Shown piece after piece: positions 33,641 to 42,652 of a stretch of DNA of 64,000 bases. The stretch lies in contig CAVRXB010000011.1 in the NCBI GenBank assembly GCA_963724975.1, forward strand, positions 310,001 through 374,000, read 5' to 3'. The position numbers and the translations under genes were made by a program. Below the pieces are notes generated by a model, which was not told where the DNA came from, ran no database searches, and was given only the letters and a program-made list of their open reading frames with translations. This stretch comes from CAIWHR01 sp963724975. GTDB lineage: Bacteria; Pseudomonadota; Gammaproteobacteria; Burkholderiales; Casimicrobiaceae. How positions within the stretch are numbered: position 1 is the stretch's first letter; each line of letters opens with the position of its first letter.

Positions 33641-35545
33641 ATGTTCGATCTCGTCGCCAAGCACAAGCGAATCGTCCAGTTCGTCCTTGCGCTCATCACC
33701 CTGCCGTTCGCTTTTTTCGGCGTCGACTATTACTTTCGCCGCGCCGACACCGCGGGCGACGTGGCGAGCTTCGACGGCGGCACGATCACGCAGGCGCAGT
33801 TCGCGCAGACGTTGCGCGAGCAGCAGGAAATGACGATGCGCACGCAAAGGGGCGTCGATCCCGCGATGTTCGACAATCCCGAAGTGCGCTACAACATCCT
33901 GCAGCAGATGATCCGCGATCGCCTGCTCGAGCGGAAGGGCAGGGACCTGCATTTCACGGTGTCCAACGAGCAGGTGTTCGAGCGGATTGCCGCCGACCCC
34001 CGCTTTCAGGACGACGGCAAATTCTCGTTCGATCGCTACAAGCTCCTACTCGCGCAGGCGGGCATCCCTGAAGCGAACTACGAGGACAGCATCCGCCGGC
34101 AAACGCTGCAGGAAAAGCTCGTCGACCCGATCGCCGCGGGCAGCATCGTGGCAAAGGCTTCGGCAGAAGGCTTTGTCACGCTGCTCGAGCAGCAACGCGA
34201 AGTCGCGGTCGCGAACATCGACGCCGAGCCTTACGTCAAGGACGTCAAGATCGACGAGACAGCGGTCAAGGCGTTCTACGAGGCCAACACCGGCGCGTTT
34301 CGCACGCCGGAGGAAGTGAAGTTCGAGTACGTGATGCTCACACCCGATGCGCTGGCTACGCAGACTGCGGTGACACCCGAGGAGGTGAAGGCGCAGTACG
34401 CGGCCAACATAAAGCGATACACGCAGGACGAGCAGCGGCAGGCTGCGCACATCCTGATCGCAGTGAAGCCCGATGCGTCGGATGCCGACAAGGCGGCGGC
34501 GAAAAAGAAGGCCGAGGATCTTGCCGCGCAGGCGAAAGCAAGCCCGGCGAAGTTCGCGGATCTGGCGAAGAAATATTCCGAGGATCCGGGCTCCGCGGCG
34601 CAGGGCGGCGATCTTGGCAGCAATCCGCGAGGCGTGATGGTCAAGGCCTTCGACGACGCGGTATTCGCGATGAAGCCCGGCGAAATCGTTGGGCCGGTCC
34701 AGTCCGACTTCGGCTGGCACGTCATCAAGCTCCAGGGCGTTACGCCCGCGAAGACATTGGCGTTCGACGAGGCCAAGGCGCAGATCGAAGCCGATCTCAA
34801 GCGTCAGAAAGTGAGCCAGAAATTCGCCGCGGCCGCGGATCAGTTTCAGAACCTCGTGTACGAGCAGGCGGACTCGCTCGCAGGCGTCGCGAAGACCCTG
34901 AATCTTGAGGCGAAGTCATCCGGGTGGGCGACGCGCGCCGACGTGCAGCGTCTTTCGCTCGGCAATCCGAAGTTCGTGCAGGCGCTGTTCGCGCCCGAAT
35001 CGGTATCGGCAAAGCGCAACACCGAAGCATTCGAGATCGCGCCCAATACGCTGATGGCGGGTCGCGTGGTTGAGTACAAGCCGGCGGCGCCTCGTCCGTT
35101 CGACGAAGTCAAAGATGAAATTCGACGCCAGCTCGTGCGACGCGAGGCGAGCGAGATGGCGCAGAAGGTCGGCCGCGAAAAGCTCGCGTTGCTGGAGGCG
35201 GGCAAGAGCGACAAGGAAGCCGGCGTCACGTTCGGCAAGCCCGTCAGCGTGTTGCGCAACCAGATGCAGCCGGGATTTTCGCCGGAGGCGCTGACGAAAG
35301 TGTTTCGTGTCGACGCGACGAAGCTGCCGCAGCTCGTCGGCACACCGAACGAGCGGGGCGGATTCGGTATCTACCGGGTGCAGAAGGTGATGATGCCGCC
35401 TACCGCGGGCGACCCGTCGAAGCTCGTGGGCGCGCGAACCAGAATCGGCGACATGCAGAGCCGCGAGTTGTTCGAGGCCTATGTCACCGCGCTGAAGGCG
35501 AAGGCCGACGTGCGGGTCAACCAGGCCAGCTTGGAAAAAAAGTAA
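33641..35545 (+). CDS. ppiD: Periplasmic folding factor PpiD (SurA-N / parvulin-type)
   Basis: A 634-aa membrane-anchored periplasmic chaperone. One N-terminal transmembrane helix (IVQFVLALITLPFAFFGVDYY), a SurA-like chaperone domain, and one parvulin domain (about residues 265-365: AAHILIAVKPDASDADKAAA, FGWHVIKLQGVTPAK). It assists outer-membrane protein folding near the Sec translocon. The order hup-tRNAs-ppiD after lon is conserved in betaproteobacteria. Confidence 0.93.
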   Translation: MFDLVAKHKRIVQFVLALITLPFAFFGVDYYFRRADTAGDVASFDGGTITQAQFAQTLREQQEMTMRTQRGVDPAMFDNPEVRYNILQQMIRDRLLERKGRDLHFTVSNEQVFERIAADPRFQDDGKFSFDRYKLLLAQAGIPEANYEDSIRRQTLQEKLVDPIAAGSIVAKASAEGFVTLLEQQREVAVANIDAEPYVKDVKIDETAVKAFYEANTGAFRTPEEVKFEYVMLTPDALATQTAVTPEEVKAQYAANIKRYTQDEQRQAAHILIAVKPDASDADKAAAKKKAEDLAAQAKASPAKFADLAKKYSEDPGSAAQGGDLGSNPRGVMVKAFDDAVFAMKPGEIVGPVQSDFGWHVIKLQGVTPAKTLAFDEAKAQIEADLKRQKVSQKFAAAADQFQNLVYEQADSLAGVAKTLNLEAKSSGWATRADVQRLSLGNPKFVQALFAPESVSAKRNTEAFEIAPNTLMAGRVVEYKPAAPRPFDEVKDEIRRQLVRREASEMAQKVGREKLALLEAGKSDKEAGVTFGKPVSVLRNQMQPGFSPEALTKVFRVDATKLPQLVGTPNERGGFGIYRVQKVMMPPTAGDPSKLVGARTRIGDMQSRELFEAYVTALKAKADVRVNQASLEKK

Positions 35546-35565
35546 CCCGCGCAGATGCGAACGAA

Positions 35566-35586
35566 ACGGCGGGCTGCAGCCGCCGT
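35566..35586. terminator. Inverted repeat between convergent ppiD and DUF4124 genes
   Basis: Perfect 7-bp stem ACGGCGG/CCGCCGT with a 7-nt loop lies midway between the two stops. On the minus strand it is followed by TTCGTT, a weak T-run. Possible shared terminator; no T-run on the plus strand. Confidence 0.45.
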
Positions 35587-35611
35587 CTCGTCTACGCAGT
35601 GCGCACAGCGG

Positions 35612-36106
35612 TCAGCCGGTGCAGAACTGGCGAATCTGCGCGCCGAGGCGTTCGCGTTCCTTCATCCGCATCGCGTCGTCGAGATAGACGGCCTCGCCCT
35701 TCTCGTTGATCCGCGAAATGATGAGCTCGTCGGCCTCGTAGATCTTGATCTCGGCGCGTGCTTGCGTGCAGGCCTGTTGCTGCTGCGCCGCGTCGGCGCG
35801 TATCTTCTCGGCCTTCTTTTGGTCGGCCGCGCGCTGCGCCTGGCGTTTCTTGAGATCGAGTTCCTGGTTCGCCATTTCGCGAACCGCGTCCGGCGCCGAC
35901 GCTGTGCCCGTTGCCGGCGCCGGGGCGGCGGCACCGACGATCTCCGCTTTCACATTCCCCGGAGGCGGCTGGTCCGAATAACTGACCCGGCCGTTCGCGT
36001 CGACCCATTTATACAACACGGCCCCCGCGGGGCCGGCGGCAAGCATCATCCCGGCAGCGAAGGCCGCAAGGGTGGCGAGCATCGATTGTCGAGCCGTCGG
36101 CATCAT
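35612..36106 (-). CDS. DUF4124 domain exported protein
   Basis: A 164-aa exported protein. Signal peptide to about GAVLA region (AGMMLAAGPAGA), then the DUF4124 core VLYKWVDANGRVSYSDQPPPG and a charged coiled coil rich in K, A and Q (about residues 80-125). Function unknown; the family is common in the periplasm of beta- and gammaproteobacteria. Divergent from guaB, with its own promoter. Confidence 0.85.
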   Translation of the reverse strand: MMPTARQSMLATLAAFAAGMMLAAGPAGAVLYKWVDANGRVSYSDQPPPGNVKAEIVGAAAPAPATGTASAPDAVREMANQELDLKKRQAQRAADQKKAEKIRADAAQQQQACTQARAEIKIYEADELIISRINEKGEAVYLDDAMRMKERERLGAQIRQFCTG

Positions 36107-36150
36107 GGGATTTCGCCGCCAAGGCGCGGCGGGTGATTTATGACATTGGC

Positions 36151-36179
36151 AAGGTAATCGATTGGCATCCCGGCGTCAA
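36151..36179 (-). promoter_or_regulatory. Promoter of the DUF4124 gene
   Basis: On the minus strand TTGACG (36179-36174), a 17-nt spacer and TACCTT (36156-36151). Transcription would begin about 40 nt before the ATG at 36106, just ahead of a GC-rich inverted repeat (CGCCGCGCCTTGGCGGCG). Confidence 0.5.
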
Positions 36180-36279
36180 ACGCCCGTTCGACCGATGCTC
36201 GTGGATACGCAACCGGCTGTCGGGTCGGTGGGCGTCGGATGCCTGCTTCCGGACCGCGTGGGCGGCTGGCGGTGGCCTG

Positions 36280-36285
36280 TATAAT
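36280..36285 (+). promoter_or_regulatory. -10 box of the guaB promoter
   Basis: A consensus TATAAT 26 nt before the guaB ATG. No TTGACA-like -35 at normal spacing. The transcript would begin near TCCG...CGGA, a small hairpin just upstream of the GGAG ribosome binding site, giving a leader of about 20 nt. Confidence 0.5.
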
Positions 36286-36311
36286 CCGTTTTTGCGGACT
36301 GGAGAAATCCC

Positions 36312-37778
36312 ATGCGTGTCGTCAGGAAGGCCCTGACATTCGACGACGTTCTTCTCGTTCCCGCGCATTCCCTCGTCGTTCCCCGCGACGTCAGCCTCGC
36401 CACCCGGCTCACCAAGTCCATCACGCTCAACATTCCGCTCCTGTCCGCTGCCATGGACACGGTGACGGAAGCCCGGCTTGCCATCACGATGGCGCAGGAG
36501 GGCGGCCTCGGCGTCATCCACAAGAACATGCCGGCGGCGAGGCAGGCATCCGAGGTCGCGAAAGTGAAGCGCTTCGAATCCGGCGTGGTCAAGGACCCGC
36601 TGACTGTTCCGCCCTCGATGTCGGTCCGTGACGTCATGGTCTTGAAGCGCGCCCACCGCTTCTCGGGGCTGCCGGTTGTCGAGGGCCGCAAGGTCGTCGG
36701 CATCGTGACCAATCGCGATCTGCGGTTCGAGACCAACCTGGACCAGCCGGTTTCCAACATCATGACCAAGGGCGACAAGCTCATCACGGTCCCCGAAGGC
36801 ACCGACCTCGAGCAGGCGAAGCAGCTGATGCACCGCCATCGGCTCGAGCGGGTGCTGGTGGTGAATCCGGCAATGGAATTGCGGGGACTCATCACGGTCA
36901 AGGACATCCTGAAGTCGACCGAGCACCCGCTCGCCTGCAAGGACGAGCACGGGCGGCTGCGCACCGGTGCTGCCGTCGGCGTGGCGGGCGACAACGAGGA
37001 ACGCGTCGACGCGCTCGTCGCAGCTGGTGCCGACGTCATTGTGGTCGACACCGCGCACGGCCATTCGCAGGGCGTACTCGATCGCGTGCAATGGGTGAAA
37101 AAGCGCTATCCCCAGGTCCAGGTCATCGGTGGGAATGTCGCGACGGGAACGGGTGCTCGCGCGCTCATCGATCACGGCGCCGACGGGATCAAGGTCGGCA
37201 TCGGTCCCGGCTCGATTTGCACGACGCGGATCGTGGCGGGCGTCGGCGTGCCGCAGATTTCCGCCATTCAGAGCGTGCTCGAGGCCGCGGAAACGCGGGG
37301 AATTCCGGCCATCGCCGATGGCGGCATTCGTTACTCGGGCGACGTCGCCAAGGCACTCGCCGCCGGCGCGTCGGCCGTAATGCTGGGAAGCCTTTTCGCG
37401 GGCACCGAGGAGTCACCGGGCGACATCGAGCTCTATCAGGGACGCTCGTACAAGAGCTATCGCGGAATGGGCTCGCTTGGCGCGATGCAGCAGGGCAGCT
37501 CCGACCGCTATTTCCAGGAGCTCGAAGCCGAAGGCGATGCCGAGAAACTGGTCCCCGAGGGCATCGAGGGCCGCGTGCCGTTCAAGGGACCGCTCGTTAA
37601 CGTCATTCACCAGTTGATGGGCGGCCTGCGCGCCGCGATGGGCTATTGCGGGTGCGGCACGATCGACGAATTGCGCGCGCGCGCCGAGTTCGTCGAGATC
37701 ACATCCGCCGGCATTCGCGAGTCGCATGTGCATGACGTGCAGATCGTGAAAGAAGCCCCCAACTACCGGGTCGAGTAA
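36312..37778 (+). CDS. guaB: IMP dehydrogenase
   Basis: Oxidises IMP to XMP with NAD, the committed step of GMP synthesis. TIM barrel split by two CBS domains (about residues 93-205: VRDVMVLKRAHRFSGLPVVE, QAKQLMHRHRLERVLVV). Catalytic Cys in GPGSICTTRIVAGVG (about 305) and the flap region KSYRGMGSLGAM. 488 aa. Followed by guaA after a terminator-like hairpin. Confidence 0.97.
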   Translation: MRVVRKALTFDDVLLVPAHSLVVPRDVSLATRLTKSITLNIPLLSAAMDTVTEARLAITMAQEGGLGVIHKNMPAARQASEVAKVKRFESGVVKDPLTVPPSMSVRDVMVLKRAHRFSGLPVVEGRKVVGIVTNRDLRFETNLDQPVSNIMTKGDKLITVPEGTDLEQAKQLMHRHRLERVLVVNPAMELRGLITVKDILKSTEHPLACKDEHGRLRTGAAVGVAGDNEERVDALVAAGADVIVVDTAHGHSQGVLDRVQWVKKRYPQVQVIGGNVATGTGARALIDHGADGIKVGIGPGSICTTRIVAGVGVPQISAIQSVLEAAETRGIPAIADGGIRYSGDVAKALAAGASAVMLGSLFAGTEESPGDIELYQGRSYKSYRGMGSLGAMQQGSSDRYFQELEAEGDAEKLVPEGIEGRVPFKGPLVNVIHQLMGGLRAAMGYCGCGTIDELRARAEFVEITSAGIRESHVHDVQIVKEAPNYRVE

Positions 37779-37794
37779 GTAGCGTCGAATCGGG

Positions 37795-37819
37795 GCCGGC
37801 GCAAGCCGGCTTTTGTTTT
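37795..37819 (+). terminator. Hairpin with T-run between guaB and guaA
   Basis: Stem GCCGGC/GCCGGC with a GCAA tetraloop, followed by TTTTGTTTT. It starts 16 nt after the guaB stop and ends 28 nt before guaA. Either a partial terminator limiting guaA expression or the true end of the guaB transcript. A separate guaA promoter is not obvious. Confidence 0.7.
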
Positions 37820-37847
37820 CCACCAACCCTCGCTTCGCACCCAGCGC

Positions 37848-39440
37848 ATGGCCGCACCGTCCCACTCGAAAATCCTGATCCTCGATTTCGGCGCGCAGTA
37901 CACCCAATTGATCGCGCGCCGCTTGCGCGAGACGCATGTGTATTGCGAGATCGAGCCTTTCGACGTCGATCCCGACAAGATTCGCGCGTTCGCGCCGAAG
38001 GGAATCATCCTTTCGGGCGGACCCGAGAGCGTGACAGAGGGGGAGACCCCGCGCGCGCCGGACATCGTGTGGACGATGGGCGTTCCGGTGCTCGGCATCT
38101 GCTACGGGATGCATACAATGGCCGCGCAATTGGGCGGGGCGGTCGAGACAGGTGCGGTGCGCGAATTCGGCTATGCGGAAGTCCGCGCCCACGGGCACAC
38201 ACCGCTCTTCACGGGCCTGCAGGATCGCGATAATGCGCAGGGCCACGGCTTGCTCGACGTCTGGATGAGCCACGGCGACAAAGTCACCGCGCTGCCGCCT
38301 GGATTCAAGCTCGCCGGCTCATCGAGCACCTGCGCCATCGCGGCGATGGCCGACGAGTCGCGCGGCTTCTACGCAGTCCAGTTCCATCCGGAGGTGACGC
38401 ACACGAAGCAGGGCGCGGCGATTCTTGCTCGCTTCGCGCATGACATCTGCGGTTGCGGCTACGACTGGAACATGGCGGACTATGCGGGTGAGGCGATCGC
38501 GCAGATCCGTGCGCAGGTGAGCAGCGACGAAGTGATCCTCGGCCTGTCCGGCGGCGTGGACTCGTCGGTCGCTGCGGCGCTGATCCACGAAGCGATCGGG
38601 CCGCAGCTCGTTTGCGTATTCGTCGATCATGGACTGCTGCGCCAGAACGAGGCCGAGCAGGTGATGGACACTTTCGCGCGCAACCTCGGCGTCCGCGTGA
38701 TCCACGTCGATGCTGCGGACGAGATGTTCGCAGCACTCGCCGGCGTCGAGGATCCCGAGAAGAAACGCCGGATTATCGGCAAGCTCTTCGTCGATGTGTT
38801 CCAGCGCGAGGCTTTGAAGCTGTCCAAGGTCAAGTGGCTTGCGCAGGGAACGATCTATCCGGACGTGATCGAATCGGCGGGTGCGAAGACGAAGAAGGCG
38901 CATACCATCAAGTCGCACCACAACGTCGGCGGCCTGCCGGAAACGCTGCATCTCAAGCTTCTCGAACCGTTGCGCGAGCTCTTCAAGGACGAGGTTCGCG
39001 AGCTCGGACTCGCACTGGGCTTACCGCGCGAAATGGTCTGGCGCCATCCGTTTCCCGGTCCTGGACTTGGCGTGCGGATTCTGGGCGCCGTCTCGCGCGA
39101 ATCTGCGGCGCTGCTCCGACGTGCCGACGCGATCTTCATCGACGAGCTGCGGCAGTCGCGGGACGCGCAGGGAAAGAGCTGGTACGACCTCACCGCCCAG
39201 GCGTTCGCTGTTTTTCTGCCCGTGCGATCAGTCGGCGTGATGGGAGACGGCCGCACCTACGAGCACGTCGTCGCGTTGCGGGCCGTGCAAACGACCGACT
39301 TCATGACCGCTCACGCGGCGCCTCTGCCGCACGATCTTTTGGCCCGCGTTTCGAACCGGATCATCAACGAAGTCCGCGGCATCAATCGTGTCACGCTCGA
39401 CATCTCGTCGAAGCCGCCGGCGACCATCGAATGGGAGTAG
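37848..39440 (+). CDS. guaA: GMP synthase (glutamine-hydrolysing)
   Basis: Converts XMP to GMP with glutamine nitrogen. N-terminal class I amidotransferase domain: nucleophile Cys in GICYGMH (residue 85), His/Glu in FHPEVTH. ATP-pyrophosphatase domain with P-loop GLSGGVDSSV, and a C-terminal dimerisation domain ending TLDISSKPPATIEWE. 530 aa. The 189 nt after it hold no recognised gene. Confidence 0.97.
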   Translation: MAAPSHSKILILDFGAQYTQLIARRLRETHVYCEIEPFDVDPDKIRAFAPKGIILSGGPESVTEGETPRAPDIVWTMGVPVLGICYGMHTMAAQLGGAVETGAVREFGYAEVRAHGHTPLFTGLQDRDNAQGHGLLDVWMSHGDKVTALPPGFKLAGSSSTCAIAAMADESRGFYAVQFHPEVTHTKQGAAILARFAHDICGCGYDWNMADYAGEAIAQIRAQVSSDEVILGLSGGVDSSVAAALIHEAIGPQLVCVFVDHGLLRQNEAEQVMDTFARNLGVRVIHVDAADEMFAALAGVEDPEKKRRIIGKLFVDVFQREALKLSKVKWLAQGTIYPDVIESAGAKTKKAHTIKSHHNVGGLPETLHLKLLEPLRELFKDEVRELGLALGLPREMVWRHPFPGPGLGVRILGAVSRESAALLRRADAIFIDELRQSRDAQGKSWYDLTAQAFAVFLPVRSVGVMGDGRTYEHVVALRAVQTTDFMTAHAAPLPHDLLARVSNRIINEVRGINRVTLDISSKPPATIEWE

Positions 39441-39629
39441 CACCGGGCGCGGCACGCAGTGCCTGTCTCGAACGCGGCAGCGATTCGCCGTGATACGCTG
39501 GCATTTTGCGGATAAGTCCCGGGGAATTCACCCCGTGCCTGCATCGAGGATCTTCACGATTCACAGCATGTGTGCAACGATTCTGCCGTCGATGTTTGTG
39601 ATCGCCACGGCAAGCGCGGACTTTCAGTG

Positions 39630-40616
39630 ATGCGCCGGCGTACATTTGTCGGCGCGGCTGCCAGCGCACTTGTCGTCGGGCCCTTCGACAGCTTTGCCCA
39701 GCAGACGGGAAGGCTGCACCGGATTGGATTCCTGGGCGCTACATCTGCATCCGCACCCGGATACGCCGCACGAGTCGAGGCGTTCCGCGCAGGACTGCGC
39801 GACCTCGGATACGTCGAAGGGCAAAACATCGTCATCGAGTATCGCTGGGCGGAAGGCCAGTACGGTCTCCTTCCCGGACTCGCGGCAGAGCTTGTTCGCC
39901 TCAACGTCGAAGTCATTGTTACGCACGCGATCCCGCCGACGCTTGCAGCGAAGCGGGCTACGACGGCGATTCCGATTGTCATGACCAATGTCGCCGACGC
40001 GGTTGGGGCCGGAATCGTCGCCAGCCTCGCGCGGCCCGGCGGCAACATCACCGGTGATACATTCTTCCTCGCTGAGTCCGTAGCAAAGCGGCTCGAGATC
40101 CTCAAGGACGCGTTGCCGGCTGTTGCCCAGGTCGCAATACTCACGAATCCGGATAATCCCGTTGTTGTGTCGAACCTGAAATTGATGGATGGCACCGCCA
40201 GTGCCCTTCGACTTTCGCTGAAACGCTTCGACGCCCGGTCGCTCGGCGACCTCGACAACGCATTCGCCGCCATGTCCAGGGAACGCGTTGATGCGCTTGC
40301 CATCGTCGAGGATACGATCTTCGTCGCCAACTGGAAGCGATTGGCGGATCTCGCGACGGCACAGCGGCTTCCCTCGGTAGGCTTCACCGACTTCGCGGCT
40401 GCGGGTGGACTGATCGGCTACGGCGCGGACCCTCTGGTGCTCTATCGCCGCGCGGCCACCTTCGTGGACAAGATACTGAAAGGGGCCAAGCCGGCCGACC
40501 TCCCCATCGAGCGGCCGACGAAATTCGTGCTGGCGATCAACCTCGTGACAGCCAAGCGCCTCGGCCTTACGATTCCACAATCAGTGCTGGTGCGCGCGGA
40601 TGAGGTGTTCCGGTAA
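39630..40616 (+). CDS. ABC transporter substrate-binding protein (PF04392 type)
   Basis: A 328-aa exported solute-binding protein. Start MRRRTFVGAAASALVVG with paired arginines, Tat-like, and cleavage expected near SFAQQ. The core RIGFLGATSASAPGYAARVEAFRAGLRDLGYVEGQNIVIEYRWAEG is typical of the ABC_sub_bind family, which occurs in large orphan sets in Burkholderiales. No permease or ATPase gene adjoins, so it is an orphan here; the ligand is unknown. It separates guaA from tadA together with the next gene. Confidence 0.88.
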   Translation: MRRRTFVGAAASALVVGPFDSFAQQTGRLHRIGFLGATSASAPGYAARVEAFRAGLRDLGYVEGQNIVIEYRWAEGQYGLLPGLAAELVRLNVEVIVTHAIPPTLAAKRATTAIPIVMTNVADAVGAGIVASLARPGGNITGDTFFLAESVAKRLEILKDALPAVAQVAILTNPDNPVVVSNLKLMDGTASALRLSLKRFDARSLGDLDNAFAAMSRERVDALAIVEDTIFVANWKRLADLATAQRLPSVGFTDFAAAGGLIGYGADPLVLYRRAATFVDKILKGAKPADLPIERPTKFVLAINLVTAKRLGLTIPQSVLVRADEVFR

Positions 40617-40690
40617 GAAGCTGCCGCGCGGCCGCCAGGAAGACTTCTACGGAACAACGCAAGCGCGTTAACGATTGAAGGGGAATGGAT

Positions 40691-41155
40691 ATGAATACCG
40701 CAGCCGAGTCTCCGTTGCCGCCGGCGGTCGCGCGTTTCGCCGTGCTCACGGTTCGTCGCGGCATATCGCTCGGCGTGCTTCTTTCCAATCACCGGCGCGA
40801 TTTCGAGCTGTTGCTCGCCGCGGCTGCGCAAACGTTCAAGTCGGATCGCGGCTATAGCGAGCGCGAGGTGAACGACCTGCTGCGCGCATTTCTGGCCGGC
40901 GCTGGTGCAATGCTCGGTACCGATCACGTCGAGCTGCGGCGCTGGCTCGTCGACTTTCGCGTCCTCGCTCGGGATGGCTTCGGTCGCGTCTACACGACCG
41001 GAATGTGCGCTCCGGCGATCGCCGATTTCATCGCGCAGCTCGAAGGCATCGATCTGGCCGCGGTGGCGCGCGCGAAGCGCGAGGACGACGCGACGCGACG
41101 CGCGCAACGCAAGAGCCGTTGGCAAAGCGTGGCAGGAACGAGAAGCGCGACGTGA
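40691..41155 (+). CDS. DUF2087 domain protein
   Basis: A 154-aa cytoplasmic protein. The C-terminal part, RGYSEREVNDLLRAFLAGA and LRRWLVDFRVLARDGFGRVY, matches DUF2087, a small winged-helix-like domain with no proven function. The ATG at 40691 is favoured because AAGGGG lies 7 nt upstream; the in-frame ATG at 40685 is only 1 nt from it. The last 20 residues are very basic. The 145 nt after it, up to tadA, show nothing recognisable. Confidence 0.75.
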   Translation: MNTAAESPLPPAVARFAVLTVRRGISLGVLLSNHRRDFELLLAAAAQTFKSDRGYSEREVNDLLRAFLAGAGAMLGTDHVELRRWLVDFRVLARDGFGRVYTTGMCAPAIADFIAQLEGIDLAAVARAKREDDATRRAQRKSRWQSVAGTRSAT

Positions 41156-41300
41156 TACGGCAGAACATCCCACCGGACGAGCCCATGACCGAGTATTCGG
41201 CGCGCCCCAGCCCGCCTGCGCGTAGGTCGAGGTCGCTCTGATATCGATCGAGAGATGCTGGTCGAGAGCGAGGTCGCCCTGGTGATTCCAGGCGAGTAGT

Positions 41301-41759
41301 GTGGACAATGAACGCTACATGGGCGAGGCGCTCGTCCTCGCGCGGGCGGCGCAGGCGCGCGGTGAGGTACCTGTCGGCGCGATCGTCGTCAGAGATGGCG
41401 CGATCATCGGCCGAGGCGGCAATGCCCCCATCGCCGCGAACGATCCGACTGCGCACGCCGAAATCGCGGCGCTGCGTGATGCCGCTCGTGCGGTTGGCAA
41501 CTATCGCCTTCCGGGCTGCTCTCTCTACGTGACGCTCGAGCCTTGCACGATGTGCGTCGGGGCGATCCTGCACGCGCGCATCGCCCGGCTGGTCTTTGGC
41601 GCGCACGATCCGAAGACGGGCGCCTGCGGTTCGGTCGTCGACCTCTTTGGCGAGCCGCGCTTGAACCACCACGCGACGGTGCTTGGCGGCGTGCTGGCGG
41701 ACGAATGCGGTAAGCTGCTGTCCGATTTCTTCTCCGATCTTCGTTCGTCTTCTCCGTGA
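41301..41759 (+). CDS. tadA: tRNA-specific adenosine deaminase
   Basis: Deaminates A34 to inosine in tRNA-Arg(ACG). Zinc site: His52 and catalytic Glu54 in TAHAEIAALRD, Cys82 and Cys85 in LEPCTMCVG. 152 aa. GTG start at 41301; an in-frame ATG at 41319 would remove six residues before MGEALVLARAAQ. Stop overlaps the start of the LD-carboxypeptidase gene (GTGA). Confidence 0.94.
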   Translation: MDNERYMGEALVLARAAQARGEVPVGAIVVRDGAIIGRGGNAPIAANDPTAHAEIAALRDAARAVGNYRLPGCSLYVTLEPCTMCVGAILHARIARLVFGAHDPKTGACGSVVDLFGEPRLNHHATVLGGVLADECGKLLSDFFSDLRSSSP

Positions 41760-42652
41760 ACAGCTACGGCATCGGTCTCTTTGCGCCTGCCGGCTTCGCG
41801 CCGGAACCCGCGGCAATCGACCGCGCCGCCGCCCGCCTCAGGGCACTCGGCCATCGCGTCGTGATCGACCCGACGTGCACGATGCGCTGGCAGCGATTCG
41901 CCGGGACCGACGACGAGCGTCTCGCGGGCGTGACGCGAATGGCCGCCGATCCTGGCGTCGAGCTTGTGATCACGGTTCGTGGCGGCTATGGCTGGTCGCG
42001 GCTCATCGACCGGCTCGATTTCGCGCAGTTGGCCGCGACGCGCAAGCGCTGGATGGGCTACAGCGATTTCACGGCGTTCCAGCTGGCCGCGCTCGCGCAC
42101 GCCGGCATGACGACGTTCGCAGGCCCGATGGCGGCTTTTGATTTCGGCGCCGAAACGCCTTCAGCCTTCACGCTCGACCATTGCTTTGAGGTGCTCGGCA
42201 GCGAGCGCTGCGAAATCGAATGCGCGCTCGATGGGCCCGACTTCGCGGCGGAGGGCGTTTTATGGGGCGGTAACCTCGCGATGGTTGCGCACCTCCTCGG
42301 AACGCCCCATTTTCCGCGGATCGATGGCGGCATCCTGTTCCTCGAGGATGTCGGCGAGTCGCCATACCGCGTCGAGCGAATGCTCTATCAGCTTCATTTC
42401 GCAGGCGTGCTCGCGCGGCAGCGCGCCGTGCTCTTTGGCACGTTCAACGGCTACACGCTGTCGGACAGCGATAACGGCTACGATGACGCGGCGATGATCG
42501 CGCACGCGCGCGAGCGCTTCGGCGTGCGCTTCTACACGGGCTTGCCTTTCGGGCACTGCCCGGACAAGCTGACGCTCCCCGTGGGCGGCCGCTGCGCGCT
42601 CGATGTGCGCGATGGCCGAGCGCGCCTTGTTCTCAGCGACTACGCCGGCTGA
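41756..42652 (+). CDS. ldcA: Muramoyltetrapeptide (LD-) carboxypeptidase
   Basis: An S66 family serine peptidase, 298 aa, cytoplasmic, that trims the terminal D-Ala from recycled murein tetrapeptides. Nucleophile Ser in WMGYSDFTAFQ (about 101); further conserved segments VRGGYGWSRLIDRLD and the GG-N-L region WGGNLAMVAHLLGTP; FLEDVGESPYRVERML near the end. GTG start coupled to tadA. The 3' end overlaps the convergent NRDE gene by 13 nt. Confidence 0.9.
   Translation: MNSYGIGLFAPAGFAPEPAAIDRAAARLRALGHRVVIDPTCTMRWQRFAGTDDERLAGVTRMAADPGVELVITVRGGYGWSRLIDRLDFAQLAATRKRWMGYSDFTAFQLAALAHAGMTTFAGPMAAFDFGAETPSAFTLDHCFEVLGSERCEIECALDGPDFAAEGVLWGGNLAMVAHLLGTPHFPRIDGGILFLEDVGESPYRVERMLYQLHFAGVLARQRAVLFGTFNGYTLSDSDNGYDDAAMIAHARERFGVRFYTGLPFGHCPDKLTLPVGGRCALDVRDGRARLVLSDYAG

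Noticed and set aside
39311..39544. Minus-strand open frame over the 3' end of guaA containing CYSHSMVAGGFDEMS
   Set aside because: It is the reverse complement of the conserved guaA C-terminus; similar spurious proteins arise wherever guaA is GC-rich.
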